64,000 nucleotides of DNA from Chloroflexi bacterium ADurb.Bin180 (GCA_002070215.1 MWCV01000008.1:1-64000), one strand, 5' to 3'; positions 18,181 to 26,991 are shown, counted from the stretch's first letter. The notes: generated by a model not told the origin, from the sequence alone. Numbers and translations are program-made.

Positions 18181-18356
18181 GGGTCAACCCCTCCCGCAAA
18201 CTCGCGCGACCTCAAACACATCCACTGCTGATGACAGAGGCGGGTCTCTCTGCCCGCCCCCGCGTTCTTGTTCCCTCTCCGCGGGTGATGGACACCCATT
18301 ACAAGAAGAAAAGTGGGCACAACCCACTTTTCAGCGGAGACTCTCTAGCTGGCCCG
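18181..18356 (-). promoter_or_regulatory. Structured nusA leader
   Basis: The leader from the predicted start near 18350 to the nusA ATG holds three potential hairpins: AAAAGTGGG/CCCACTTTT (18309-18331), CCCGCG/CGCGGG near 18270-18295, and GGCGGG/CCCGCC near 18240-18260. The first is followed on the minus strand by a U-rich tract and looks like an intrinsic terminator or attenuator. Confidence 0.5.
18304..18331 (-). terminator. Intrinsic terminator between proS and nusA, or nusA attenuator
   Basis: A 9-bp perfect stem (AAAAGTGGG, loop of 5, CCCACTTTT) is followed by CTTCTTG on the minus strand. It lies 58 nt after the proS stop and about 20 nt after the predicted nusA transcription start, so it could serve either purpose. 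Confidence 0.55.
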
Positions 18357-18385
18357 ATTATAGCACCGTTATCCAATTTGTGCAA
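18357..18385 (-). promoter_or_regulatory. Extended -10 promoter of the nusA-infB operon
   Basis: On the minus strand TTGCAC (18380-18385) and TATAAT (18357-18362) are 17 bp apart, and TGC directly precedes TATAAT, giving an extended -10. It sits just after the proS stop codon. Confidence 0.78.
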
Positions 18386-18388
18386 ATG

Positions 18389-20104
18389 TCAATCCTTTCG
18401 GGGCACTATTCCGGCGGCGGAAAGGGCGTTTTCCAGCTCGCTGGCAGCGAGCAGTCGCGGAGCGGCATCTCGGCGGCCTTTAAGCTCGACGCTCTGCGCG
18501 GCAACGGTCTTGCGGCTGACCGTGATCCGCCAGGGCAGGCCAATCAAGTCGGCATCGTTGAACTTGACGCCGGCGCTCTCGTCGCGCTCGTCATAAAGCA
18601 CCTCGAAACCGCCGTTCACGAGCCGGGCGTAGAGCTCGTCGCTGGCCTGCACTACCTCGGGCTGGGTCATCCCCAGGGCCACCAGATGCACCTGGTAGGG
18701 AGCCACAGCGGGCGGCCAGATGATGCCATGCTCGTCGTGGTTCTGCTCGATGATGCCCTGCATCAGCCGGCCCGTGCCGATGCCGTAAGAGCCCATCACC
18801 ACCGGCCGCGACTGGCCGTCGCGGTCCAGAAATCGCGCTCCCAGAGCCTCGCTGTAGCGGGTGCCCAGCTTGAACAGGTGCCCGGCCTCGATGCCCTGGG
18901 CCATACTCAGCGGTGCCCCGCACTCGGGGCAGGCGTCTCCCGAGCGGGCCGCAGCGATGTCGGCTACTACCGTCACCTGAAAATCTCGCGGGTAGTTGAC
19001 GTTGCGCAGGTGATAGCCGGCGCGGTTGGCCCCGGCCACCCAGTTGCTGCCCGGGGTGAGCGAGTCGTCGCCGACCACGCGCAGGTTGAGCCCAATGGGC
19101 GAGGCATAGCCGGCCACGATGCCGGCCTTGGTCAACTCCTCGTCGGTGGACAGGCGCAGCTCGGCGCCGCCCAGCGCGTTCGACAGTTTGGTCAGGTTCG
19201 CTTCCAGGTCGCCGCGGATGACGGCCATCACTACCTCACCCTCTCCGGTGGTGTAAAAGAGGGCTTTGAGCGTACGGTCCGCGGTGATGCCCAGGAGCTG
19301 GCACAGCTCGGCGATGGTCCTGGTGTCGGGAGTCGAGATTTCTTCCATCGGCGCTGGCGGCTCAACCACCCTCGGCTGCTTGCGAAAGGTGGCCCGCTCC
19401 AGGTTGGCGGCATAGCCGCAGGCCGGGCAGAGGGCCAGTGTGTCCTCGCCCTGCTCCGATAGCAGCATAAACTCGTGCGAGGTGCTGCCGCCCATCACCC
19501 CCGAATCGGCCGGCACGGGCACGGCCTGAACGCCGCAGCGCGCAAAGATATTGACATAAGCTTCATACATCTGCGGATAGTATTCGTCCAGCGAGGCGGC
19601 GTCCGTGTGGCAGCTATAGGCGTCCTTCATGGTGAATTCGCGCGCCCGCATCAGGCCGCCGCGCGGCCGGGGCTCGTCGCGGAACTTGGTTTGAATGTGA
19701 TAGATCATCAGCGGCAGTTGGCGGTAGGAGCGGATCTCCTGGCGCAGCAGGTCGGCCACGACCTCCTCGTGGGTCATCGCCAGCACCAGGTCGTGCTCGG
19801 TCCGGTCCTGAAAGCGCACCAGCGCCGCTCCGGGCGCCGGGGCCTGGTAGCGGCCGGTAGCCTGCCAGAGCTCGGCCGGATTGACCACCGGCATGTTGAT
19901 TTCCTGCCCGCCGATGGCGTCCATCTCCTGGCGCATGATCTGCTCGATTCGCTGCAGCACGCGCCAGCCCAGCGGCAGGTAGCTGTAGATGCCGGCCGCC
20001 AGCGGCCGGATCAGGCCAGCGCGCAGCGCCAGCCGGTGACTGACCAGCTCGGCCTCTGCCGGCACCTCGCGCTGCGTTCGGCCGAACAGGTTCGACATCC
20101 TCAT
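18389..20104 (-). CDS. proS: Prolyl-tRNA synthetase (bacterial type)
   Basis: The 571-residue protein is a bacterial-type ProRS. Class II motifs are visible: LGWRVLQRIEQIMRQEMD (motif 1), TKFRDEPRPRGGLMRAREF (motif 2) and MGSYGIGTGRLMQ (motif 3). An INS editing domain that removes mischarged alanine lies between motifs 2 and 3 (about 225-390), and the anticodon-binding domain is C-terminal. ATG 20104 is chosen because GGAGG lies 8 nt before it; the longer start at 20119 would sit about 8 nt from the transcription start. proS upstream of nusA matches the order in Bacillus, minus polC and rimP. Confidence 0.96.
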   Translation of the reverse strand: MRMSNLFGRTQREVPAEAELVSHRLALRAGLIRPLAAGIYSYLPLGWRVLQRIEQIMRQEMDAIGGQEINMPVVNPAELWQATGRYQAPAPGAALVRFQDRTEHDLVLAMTHEEVVADLLRQEIRSYRQLPLMIYHIQTKFRDEPRPRGGLMRAREFTMKDAYSCHTDAASLDEYYPQMYEAYVNIFARCGVQAVPVPADSGVMGGSTSHEFMLLSEQGEDTLALCPACGYAANLERATFRKQPRVVEPPAPMEEISTPDTRTIAELCQLLGITADRTLKALFYTTGEGEVVMAVIRGDLEANLTKLSNALGGAELRLSTDEELTKAGIVAGYASPIGLNLRVVGDDSLTPGSNWVAGANRAGYHLRNVNYPRDFQVTVVADIAAARSGDACPECGAPLSMAQGIEAGHLFKLGTRYSEALGARFLDRDGQSRPVVMGSYGIGTGRLMQGIIEQNHDEHGIIWPPAVAPYQVHLVALGMTQPEVVQASDELYARLVNGGFEVLYDERDESAGVKFNDADLIGLPWRITVSRKTVAAQSVELKGRRDAAPRLLAASELENALSAAGIVPRKD

Positions 20105-20133
20105 ACTCGCGCCCTCCATCGACGAATTGGGCT

Positions 20134-20161
20134 ATTATACCTCGATCCGCTGCTCTGTCAG
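20134..20161 (-). promoter_or_regulatory. proS promoter
   Basis: On the minus strand CTGACA (20156-20161) and TATAAT (20134-20139) are 16 bp apart. The predicted start lies about 23 nt before the proS ATG. It is back to back with the promoter of the MBL hydrolase. Confidence 0.75.
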
Positions 20162-20170
20162 CGGCAGCGG

Positions 20171-20199
20171 TTGCGGGCTCCTGGGCTCTATGGTATACT
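20171..20199 (+). promoter_or_regulatory. Promoter of the MBL hydrolase gene
   Basis: TTGCGG (20171-20176) and TATACT (20194-20199) are 17 bp apart, with TGG in front of the -10 box, an extended -10. Transcription would start about 34 nt before the GTG codon. Confidence 0.7.
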
Positions 20200-20239
20200 C
20201 CCACTCGTAATCAGTTCCTGCCCTGTTGAGGAGGCCTCT

Positions 20240-20866
20240 GTGCGCATCGAGACCCTCGCCGTAGGCGACCTGCAAACCAACTGCTACATCGTGGCCGACG
20301 ACCAGAGCCGCGAAGCCATCGTCATCGACCCGGGCGGAGATGCCGCGCTGATCCTGGATACCATCAAGCGGCACAAGTGGACGGTCAAGATGATCGTCAA
20401 CACGCACGGCCATTTTGACCATATTATGGCCAACAAAGCCCTGGTTGAGGCTACCGGAGCGCCCCTGGCCGTGCATCCGGACGATGCGCCCATGCTGACC
20501 AACCCGCTGCGCAGCTTTTCCGTTTTCGCCGGCGCGCTGAGTCCCAGCCAGGCACCGGAGGTCGAGCTGGTCGAGGGGTCGGTCGTCCAGGTGGGCAGCA
20601 TTCAGTTCACGGTGCTGCACACTCCCGGGCACTCCCCGGGCAGCATCAGCCTCTACAACGCCGAGGAAAAGGTCGTCTTTAGCGGCGATGTCCTCTTCAA
20701 TATGGGCATCGGCCGCGCCGATTTCCCCGGCGGCAGCATGCCGGTGCTGCTCAAATCCATCCGCGAGCGGCTGTTCACCCTGCCTGACGACACGGTCGTC
20801 TACTCGGGCCACGGCCCGGAGACCACGATTGGTTATGAGCGCGCCAACAACCCCTGGCTCTCCTGA
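20240..20866 (+). CDS. Metallo-beta-lactamase-fold hydrolase, glyoxalase II-like
   Basis: The 208-residue protein has the MBL fold: the metal-binding THGHFDHI motif near residue 58, HTPGHSPGS near 130, SGDVLF near 150 and the final GHGPET histidine near 195. N-terminal LQTNCYIVADD matches the YcbL/GloB-like subfamily that hydrolyses thioesters such as S-lactoylglutathione; the true substrate is unknown. GTG 20240 has AGGAGG 6-7 nt upstream. A frame opening at 19475 overlaps proS and is rejected. It overlaps the next gene by 32 nt. Confidence 0.88.
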   Translation: MRIETLAVGDLQTNCYIVADDQSREAIVIDPGGDAALILDTIKRHKWTVKMIVNTHGHFDHIMANKALVEATGAPLAVHPDDAPMLTNPLRSFSVFAGALSPSQAPEVELVEGSVVQVGSIQFTVLHTPGHSPGSISLYNAEEKVVFSGDVLFNMGIGRADFPGGSMPVLLKSIRERLFTLPDDTVVYSGHGPETTIGYERANNPWLS

Positions 20867-21800
20867 GCCGGTCTCCCTCAAGCTGCAAACCCTGGATGAC
20901 TGGCGCAACGAGCGCTACCGCCGGCGCCCCGACCTGCGGCTGCGCAGCCGCGACCAGGCCCTGGCCTTTATCAACGATGTGGGCTTTTGCTTCACCTTCC
21001 ACGGCCGCGATGCCGAGGCACCCAGCCTGTTCGAGGCGGTCTGCGGCGAGCGCCGCGCCATTGTGACCGTGCACGACGACGCGGACCTGGGGCGCACCTG
21101 GCACTGGAAGGACGAGCTGCCGGCGAGCGGCGCCGTCTACTACGCCAAGCTGCTGCGCAAGAGGCCGACCCTCATCTCGCTGGACTTGCTGCCGTACTTT
21201 TACGCCCTGTCGCCCAACTATGGGGACATCGAGGACTATATCCTCGAGTACCAGGAGGGCCACCTCAGCGACGAGGCGCGGCGAGTCTACGAGACCCTGC
21301 TAAGCGAGGGCGCGATGCCCACGAGCCACCTGCGCCGCAAGGCCGGGCTGGAAGGCGAGCGGAACGCGTTGCGCTTTGACCGCGCGGTGCGCGAGCTTCA
21401 GATCAGCATGAAGATCGCCGTGGCCGGAATCTCCGACGCCAACCGCTGGGGCTACTGCTTCGTCTACGATGTGGTGCTGCGGCGCTGGCCCGACCTGCCC
21501 AAACAGGCCGGAGCGATCTCGAGCCGCGAGGCCAAACACCGCCTGACGCTGGCGCACCTGCGGAACGTCGGCGCGGCACGCCTGAGCGACCTGACCTCGC
21601 TCTTTGGCTGGGACAAGGCCGAGTTCACCCCTCTGGTATCTGCCTGGGTGGCAACGGGAGAGCTCCTCACCGGCGGCAGAATGGACGGCTTTCACGGCGA
21701 GTACCTGGTGTGGCCAGAGCTGATCCAGGCTGCACTTCCCCGGCCCAAACGCCGTTCTCGCTGCGCCGGGCTGCTTGCCAAACCGGCCGCCCACGGCTAG
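20835..21800 (+). CDS. AlkZ/YcaQ-like winged-helix protein (tentative)
   Basis: The 321-residue protein has a central SDEARRVYETLLSEGAMPTSHLRR helical segment and a C-terminal part resembling winged-helix domains of AlkZ-related DNA glycosylases (LRNVGAARLSDLTSLFGW). Early it carries DVGFCFTFHGRDAEAPSLFE. The catalytic QxQ/QxD pair of true AlkZ/YcaQ is not obvious, so it may be a related but non-glycosylase protein. ATG 20835 is the only canonical start before the conserved region and overlaps the MBL gene by 32 nt, suggesting coupling. Function is uncertain. Confidence 0.55.
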   Translation: MSAPTTPGSPEPVSLKLQTLDDWRNERYRRRPDLRLRSRDQALAFINDVGFCFTFHGRDAEAPSLFEAVCGERRAIVTVHDDADLGRTWHWKDELPASGAVYYAKLLRKRPTLISLDLLPYFYALSPNYGDIEDYILEYQEGHLSDEARRVYETLLSEGAMPTSHLRRKAGLEGERNALRFDRAVRELQISMKIAVAGISDANRWGYCFVYDVVLRRWPDLPKQAGAISSREAKHRLTLAHLRNVGAARLSDLTSLFGWDKAEFTPLVSAWVATGELLTGGRMDGFHGEYLVWPELIQAALPRPKRRSRCAGLLAKPAAHG

Positions 21801-21803
21801 AAT
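21775..21803 (+). promoter_or_regulatory. Promoter of the translin-family gene
   Basis: TTGCCA (21775-21780) and TAGAAT (21798-21803) are 17 bp apart, at the very end of the preceding gene. The predicted start lies about 22 nt before the TTG start codon. Confidence 0.75.
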
Positions 21804-21831
21804 CACCCAATCCCGAACAGAGGAGTTGCTC

Positions 21832-22539
21832 TTGGACAGGTTGGACGGCATCGCTGAACGCGCTCGTCTCTATCTCGATGGCAAGAACGCGGCGCGGGAC
21901 GTGGCTCTGGCCCGCTCGCGCGAGCTGATTCGCTACTGCGCCAACACCATCCGCGCTACCCACCGTGGCGAGTTCGATGAAGCGGAGAACCTGCTCGCTA
22001 CTGCGCGGCAGGCGGCGGCCAATATGGTGGCCGGGCTCGAAGGTCACGCGGACCTCTACCACGCCGGCTACACTCAGGACGCCCTCAAAGAGTTCGCCGA
22101 GGCTAGCATCACGTTCTGCCTGATCACCGATCGTCCGTTGCCCACACCGGAAGAACTGGCTGTATTGCCAGACACGTACCTCAACGGCCTGGGCGAGGCG
22201 GCCGGCGAGCTGCGCCGTTACGTGCTCGACGTGGTCCGCCACGGCAAGGTCGAGCGCTGCGAGTCGATGCTGCAGGCGATGGAGGACATCTACAGCCTGC
22301 TGGTGACAATGGACTATCCCGACGCCGTGACCAGCGGCCTGCGCCGCACCACCGATATGGTGCGGGGCGTGCTCGAGCGAACGCGCGGCGACCTCACCGT
22401 GGCCGCTAGACAGGATTCATTGCAGCGCGCTCTGGCCAGACTGGAGCGCAAGGTCAGCCCGTCGTCCGATGCCGCCTGGCCCGCCGCGGGAGGCCTGACC
22501 GGCAGCCACGGCGACGACGAAGATGAGAACGATGCCTGA
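21832..22539 (+). CDS. Translin-family nucleic-acid-binding protein
   Basis: The 235-residue, mostly helical protein resembles the archaeal/bacterial translin group (COG2178): DVALARSRELIRYCANTIRA early, GEFDEAENLLATARQ, then a helical core with EASITFCLITDRPLPTPEEL and DTYLNGLGEAAGELRRYVLD. Eukaryotic translin binds RNA and DNA ends and forms C3PO with TRAX; its bacterial role is unknown. TTG 21832 has AGGAG 6 nt upstream and follows a strong promoter. Bacterial copies are often misnamed as haloacid dehalogenases; no HAD motif is present here. Confidence 0.75.
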   Translation: MDRLDGIAERARLYLDGKNAARDVALARSRELIRYCANTIRATHRGEFDEAENLLATARQAAANMVAGLEGHADLYHAGYTQDALKEFAEASITFCLITDRPLPTPEELAVLPDTYLNGLGEAAGELRRYVLDVVRHGKVERCESMLQAMEDIYSLLVTMDYPDAVTSGLRRTTDMVRGVLERTRGDLTVAARQDSLQRALARLERKVSPSSDAAWPAAGGLTGSHGDDEDENDA

Positions 22540-22540
22540 G

Positions 22541-23173
22541 ATGCGTTCTCTGCGGCGATCCTGGCTGCTGGCACTGCTTGGTCTGGTGCTGTTGATGGGC
22601 TGCGTGGTCGATCCTCCGACGCCGCCCCCGACTCTTGAGCCTACACCCGCGCCCACGGCCCTGCCCAGCGCCACCGCCACTGCCACTCCAACCCACACGC
22701 CAGAGCCGACGCCCACCGAGACTCCTGTGCCCTCGCCCATGCCCACGCGCGGGCCGGAGGCCTACTACAAACGCCTGGTACTCGTGGATCAGGACCTGCA
22801 GACGATGTATGTCTACCAGGACGGTGTGCTGATCCGCACCATCCCGGTAAGCACTGGCCGACCCGACCAGCCCGAGACGATCACTCCCGCCTGGGAGGGA
22901 GAAGTGGGCCGCTACGTGGGCACTTTCTTCTCCTTTGGGACGTACCAGGATGAAGGCTGGTATCTCTTTTACCACTATGGCGGCATGCTGATCCACGGGA
23001 ACCCCTACATCAAAGAAGGGGACCAGAAGGTCTACCAGGAGCTCGATGCTCTGGGCACGCGGCCAGCCTCCCACGGCTGCATCCGCCTGCCGCCAGACGA
23101 GGCGGTCTGGTTCACCTCCTGGCAGCCGCAGGGCGCGCATATGATCATCCGCGCGCTCACCAAAAGCTTCTGA
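22541..23173 (+). CDS. L,D-transpeptidase (YkuD) lipoprotein
   Basis: About 210 residues. A lipoprotein signal ends LLMGC, then a Thr/Pro-rich linker of about 55 residues leads to a YkuD domain with HGNPY and the catalytic SHGCIRLP motif. Such enzymes form 3-3 peptidoglycan cross-links or attach proteins to the wall, at the outer face of the membrane. Three in-frame ATGs (22523, 22532, 22541) are possible; 22541 follows the upstream stop as TGAGATG. It is cotranscribed with the translin gene. Confidence 0.9.
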   Translation: MRSLRRSWLLALLGLVLLMGCVVDPPTPPPTLEPTPAPTALPSATATATPTHTPEPTPTETPVPSPMPTRGPEAYYKRLVLVDQDLQTMYVYQDGVLIRTIPVSTGRPDQPETITPAWEGEVGRYVGTFFSFGTYQDEGWYLFYHYGGMLIHGNPYIKEGDQKVYQELDALGTRPASHGCIRLPPDEAVWFTSWQPQGAHMIIRALTKSF

Positions 23174-23218
23174 CGGCGCCACGGGCCGCCATCCTTTTCT
23201 GGCCGTACTCAGCCAAGC

Positions 23219-23224
23219 TATAAT
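23219..23224 (+). promoter_or_regulatory. -10 element of NAD kinase gene
   Basis: A perfect TATAAT lies 11-14 nt before the likely ATG, with only a weak -35 (TTTTCT, 18 bp upstream). The transcript would be almost leaderless. Confidence 0.45.
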
Positions 23225-23237
23225 GACGGGGCAGATG

Positions 23238-24080
23238 ATGAAACGAGTCGGACTGGTTTGCCACCCCAAAATCGATGCCGCGCACCGCCTGGCGCAGGCC
23301 GCCACCGACCGTCTGGCCGGGCTCGGCATATCCGCCTGGAGCGGCTCCGCGTGGCAGGAAAAGGAGCTGCTCGAGCGGCTCAAGGGAACGGACCTGCTCA
23401 TTTCCCTGGGCGGCGACGGCACCCTGGTCCGCCTGGCGCGGCTCACGGCTGGAGCCGACACTCCGATTCTGGGGGTGAACCTGGGGCGGGTTGGTTTCCT
23501 GGCCGAGCTGCAGCCGGACCAGGTCATCGACAGCCTGCCGGCACTGGCCGAGGGACGCTTCTGGCTCGAGGAACGAATGATGCTGCGCGCCAGCCTGGAA
23601 CAGGACGGTCGCTCTGCTGAGCAGAACGCCACCCACGCCCACCAATTCGAGGCCATCAACGAGGTGGTGGTAAGCCGCGGCCGGGTGGCGCGCATCGTGC
23701 GCATCGCCGCCCACGTCGACGGACAGTACCTGACCACCTACGCCGCCGACGGCCTGATTGTGGCCACCCCCACCGGTTCCACTGCCTACGCCCTGGCAGC
23801 GGGCGGGCCGATCCTCAACCCGCAACTGGCCAACCTCGTTGTGGTGCCCATCGCGCCGCACCTGACCGTCGACACGGCCCTGGTGCTGCCGGCCAGGGCC
23901 CGGGTGCGCCTGGTGCTCTCCTGTGAAGAAGAAGGCACTCTCACCGTCGACGGCCAGGTGGACCACCCGCTCTGCAACGGCGACGCGGTGGTGGTGACCG
24001 CCAGTGAGCACCTCTGCCGGTTAGTGCGTCTGGGTGAGCACAACTATTTCTACAAGACCCTGATGCAGAAACTCAAGTAG
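23238..24080 (+). CDS. nadK: NAD kinase
   Basis: The 280-residue protein phosphorylates NAD to NADP. It has the family motifs SLGGDGTLVRLAR with the catalytic GGDG near residue 60, LGVNLGRVGFLAEL, and the NE/D plus TPTGSTAYALAAGGP motif near residue 180. The start is placed at 23238 (ATG ATG at 23235 and 23238) because the upstream ATG at 23223 overlaps a TATAAT box. Short or missing leader. nadK beside recN is a common arrangement in Gram-positive bacteria. Confidence 0.95.
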   Translation: MKRVGLVCHPKIDAAHRLAQAATDRLAGLGISAWSGSAWQEKELLERLKGTDLLISLGGDGTLVRLARLTAGADTPILGVNLGRVGFLAELQPDQVIDSLPALAEGRFWLEERMMLRASLEQDGRSAEQNATHAHQFEAINEVVVSRGRVARIVRIAAHVDGQYLTTYAADGLIVATPTGSTAYALAAGGPILNPQLANLVVVPIAPHLTVDTALVLPARARVRLVLSCEEEGTLTVDGQVDHPLCNGDAVVVTASEHLCRLVRLGEHNYFYKTLMQKLK

Positions 24081-24136
24081 CCTCGTCCTGCAGGTCAGTC
24101 GGCAGAGTCCCGCGTGGTTCGCGGGGAGGGAGCGGC

Positions 24137-25909
24137 ATGCTATCCGAACTCTACATCTCGAACCTGGCCATCATTGACGCGCTTCGCCTGACCTTTGCCC
24201 CCGGGCTCAACGTTCTGACCGGCGAGACCGGCGCCGGCAAGTCGATTATCATCGACGCCGTCAGCACTCTCCTTGGCGGGCGTGCCGACGTCGACCTCAT
24301 CCGTTCCGGCACCGACACGGCCCGTGTCGAAGGCTCCTTCGCTCTGTCCCCCGAGCTGCACCAGCGCCTGGCCGGCTATCTGCGGGAGCAGGGTCTGGAG
24401 AGCGACACGACGGAGCTGATCCTGACCCGCGAGCTCAAGCGCAACGGCCGCCACGTCTGCCGCGTCAACGGCCGCGCGGTGACCCTGGCTACCTTTGCCC
24501 AGGTCGGCGAGCGTCTGGTGGACATCCACGGCCAGAGCGAGCACCTGTCGTTGCTGCGCGTGCGGGAGCACCTCGAGTTCCTCGACCGTTACGGTAACCT
24601 GCTGGAGCAGCGGGCTGGCGTGGCCGAGCTGGTTAGCGGGCTGCGCGCCGTACGCGACGAGCTGGCTGCGCTGCGGCGCGACGAGAGAGAGCTGGTCCGG
24701 CGCGCTGACATGCTGCAGTACCAGGTGCGTGAGATCCAGGATGCGCGCCTGAAGGCTGGCGAAGAGGAAGAGCTGGCCGCCGAGCGGCGCGTGCTGGCCA
24801 ACGCCGAACGGCTTTCGGCACTGGCCAACGCGGCCTTTGAGCGATTGGCCGGCGGCGGCGAGGACCAGCGTGCCGTGATCGACCAGTTGCAGGCGGTGTT
24901 GGAGAACCTGAACGAGCTGGCCCGGCTCGACCCTCCGGCTGCCGCCCACCGCAAGCTGGTGGAGGACGCCTCCTACCAGCTCGATGACCTGTCTCGCACG
25001 CTGCGCGAGTACCGCGACGGCATCGAGGCGGATCCCGACCGCCTCCAGTCTATCGACGACCGCCTGGACCTGATCCACAACCTCAAGCGCAAGTACGGCA
25101 GCTCGATCCCCGAGGTGCTGCGCTACGGTGAGGACAAGGCCCGCGAGCTCTATGCCATAACGCACAACGAGGAGCGCCTGGTCGAGCTGGAGAAGGACGA
25201 GGCGCGGTTGCTGGTCGCAGCGGGGCAGCAGGCGGCCGCTCTGTCGCAGGCGCGGCGCGCCGCCGCCGAGGCCCTGGCCTCGTCTGTGGAGTGCGAGCTG
25301 CACGACCTGAGTATGGCCAAGGCACGGTTCGTGGTCGATATTGGCTGGAAAGAGGATGCGTCTGGTCTGGTGGTCGATGGCAAACGCTATGCCTTTGACT
25401 CCAGCGGCATCGACCAGGTCGAGTTCCTCATCTCGCCCAACGTCGGCGAGCCGCCCAAGCCCCTGGCCAAGATTGCTTCGGGCGGCGAAACCTCGCGGCT
25501 CATGCTGGCGCTCAAGACCGTGCTGGCCAACGCCGACCAGGTGCCCACGCTGATCTTTGACGAAATCGACCAGGGCATTGGGGGGCGGGCCGGCGGCGTG
25601 GTGGGAAAAAAGCTGTGGGGCCTCACCTCGGCACACCAGGTGCTCTGCGTAACGCACCTGCCCCAGCTCGCCTGCTACGGAGACGTGCACCTCAAGGTGG
25701 ACAAGGTCGAGCAGGAGGGCCGCACGGTGACCCGCGTGGCCGAGCTGGCCGACGAGGCGCGCGTGGACGAGCTGGCGCAGATGCTGGGCGGCCCGGCCGG
25801 CGCGGCTCGCCAGCAGAGCGCCCGTGAGATGCTGGCTGAGAGTGTGGCGGCCAAACACACCGCCGTGCTCGGAGCCCCGCCGCCGACCGGCAAGCGCAAG
25901 AAGCAGTAG
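24137..25909 (+). CDS. recN: DNA repair protein RecN
   Basis: The 590-residue protein is an SMC-like ATPase for double-strand break repair. Walker A GETGAGKSIIIDA is near residue 32, a long coiled-coil region covers about 160-380, and the ABC signature SGGETSRLMLALK and Walker B LIFDEIDQGIGG are at 450-490. The C-terminus is complete and ends in a basic GKRKKQ tail. GGGAGGGAGCGGC before ATG gives a strong ribosome site, partly next to a CCCGCG/CGCGGG hairpin (24109-24125). It is convergent with galT; 22 nt separate the stops. Confidence 0.96.
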   Translation: MLSELYISNLAIIDALRLTFAPGLNVLTGETGAGKSIIIDAVSTLLGGRADVDLIRSGTDTARVEGSFALSPELHQRLAGYLREQGLESDTTELILTRELKRNGRHVCRVNGRAVTLATFAQVGERLVDIHGQSEHLSLLRVREHLEFLDRYGNLLEQRAGVAELVSGLRAVRDELAALRRDERELVRRADMLQYQVREIQDARLKAGEEEELAAERRVLANAERLSALANAAFERLAGGGEDQRAVIDQLQAVLENLNELARLDPPAAAHRKLVEDASYQLDDLSRTLREYRDGIEADPDRLQSIDDRLDLIHNLKRKYGSSIPEVLRYGEDKARELYAITHNEERLVELEKDEARLLVAAGQQAAALSQARRAAAEALASSVECELHDLSMAKARFVVDIGWKEDASGLVVDGKRYAFDSSGIDQVEFLISPNVGEPPKPLAKIASGGETSRLMLALKTVLANADQVPTLIFDEIDQGIGGRAGGVVGKKLWGLTSAHQVLCVTHLPQLACYGDVHLKVDKVEQEGRTVTRVAELADEARVDELAQMLGGPAGAARQQSAREMLAESVAAKHTAVLGAPPPTGKRKKQ

Positions 25910-25931
25910 CCTTGCCGCGTTCGCGGTTGAG

Positions 25932-26975
25932 CTAGTCCTCTGGGGTTTCCCTCAACCGGTCTGCCGCTGCCTCTGGTGTCAGGTCGCGCTGCGGCTGGGC
26001 CAGCATCTCGTAGCCGACCATGAATTTGCGTACCGTGGCCGAGCGCAGCAGCGGCGGGTAAAAGTGCAGGTGCAGGTGCCAGGCGCGGTGGTCGTCCCCG
26101 TCCGTTGGCTGCTGGTGCAGGCCCATCGAGTAGGGGAAGGGCACCCCGAACAGGCGGTCGTAACGCGTGGTCAGCCGCTTGAGGATGCTGGCCAGGCCGT
26201 CGCGTTCTGGCTCGGTGAGGTGCAGCAAAGACGGCGCGTGGCGCTTGCTCAACACCATCGTCTCAAAGGGCCACACCGCCCAGAAAGGCACCAGCGCCAG
26301 CCACTGGTCGTTCTCGATGACCACCCGCTCCCCGATGGTGATCTCCTGCGCCAGATAATCGCACAAGAGACAGCTCTCGGCCTCCATCAGGTACTCGTTC
26401 TGCGCCTGGTGCTCCTTGGCCGGTTCGGTGGGTATGCTCTCATTGGCCCAGATCTGGCCGTGCGGGTGCGGGTTGGAGGCGCCCATCATCTCGCCCTTGT
26501 TCTCAAAGATCTGCACATAGCTGATGAAAGGCAGGCTGCCCAGCTCATAGTACTGCTGAGTCCAGGTGTCCACCACGCGTCGCACCTGCTCCACTGGCAG
26601 GTGGGCCAGACCCAGGTCGTGCCGCGGCGAGAAGCATACCACGCGGCAGATGCCCCGCTCGGGGTGGCTCACCAGCAGGGCCGGCATGGCGCGCGGGCCG
26701 TCTGGCGAGGCGGGCTTGCGCGGCAGCAGGGCGCCATAGTCGTTATCAAAGACAAAAGTGCCCTGATAGTCGGGGTTGCGCTCGCCGTTGGAGCGCGCAT
26801 TGCCGGGGCACAGGTAGCAGTCGGGATCATATGCCGGGAGATCGACCTGCGGCAGGGCCTCTACCTGTCCCTGCCAGGGGCGCTCCATCCGGTGGGGCGA
26901 AACCAGCACCCATTCGCGGGTGAGAGGATTGTAGCGGCGATGTACTCCGGTCGGAACGCTCCATTGGGCTGCCAT
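25932..26975 (-). CDS. galT: Galactose-1-phosphate uridylyltransferase
   Basis: The 347-residue protein is a class I GalT, which swaps UMP between UDP-glucose and galactose-1-phosphate. The active-site motif [11 protein letters not shown] with the nucleophilic His is near residue 160; an N-terminal zinc site is suggested by CYLCPGN; the C-terminal HLHLHFYPP motif is also typical. GGAGGT lies 5 nt before ATG 26975; the longer frame to 27161 overlaps the divergent HIT gene. No other Leloir genes are seen, so it may feed UDP-hexose pools for surface glycans. Confidence 0.95.
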   Translation of the reverse strand: MAAQWSVPTGVHRRYNPLTREWVLVSPHRMERPWQGQVEALPQVDLPAYDPDCYLCPGNARSNGERNPDYQGTFVFDNDYGALLPRKPASPDGPRAMPALLVSHPERGICRVVCFSPRHDLGLAHLPVEQVRRVVDTWTQQYYELGSLPFISYVQIFENKGEMMGASNPHPHGQIWANESIPTEPAKEHQAQNEYLMEAESCLLCDYLAQEITIGERVVIENDQWLALVPFWAVWPFETMVLSKRHAPSLLHLTEPERDGLASILKRLTTRYDRLFGVPFPYSMGLHQQPTDGDDHRAWHLHLHFYPPLLRSATVRKFMVGYEMLAQPQRDLTPEAAADRLRETPED

Positions 26976-26991
26976 GGCCACCTCCGCGCCA

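Noticed and set aside
23223-23225. ATG 23223 as nadK start
   Set aside because: It overlaps the TATAAT box and has no ribosome site; ATG 23235/23238 gives the usual N-terminus KRVGLV.
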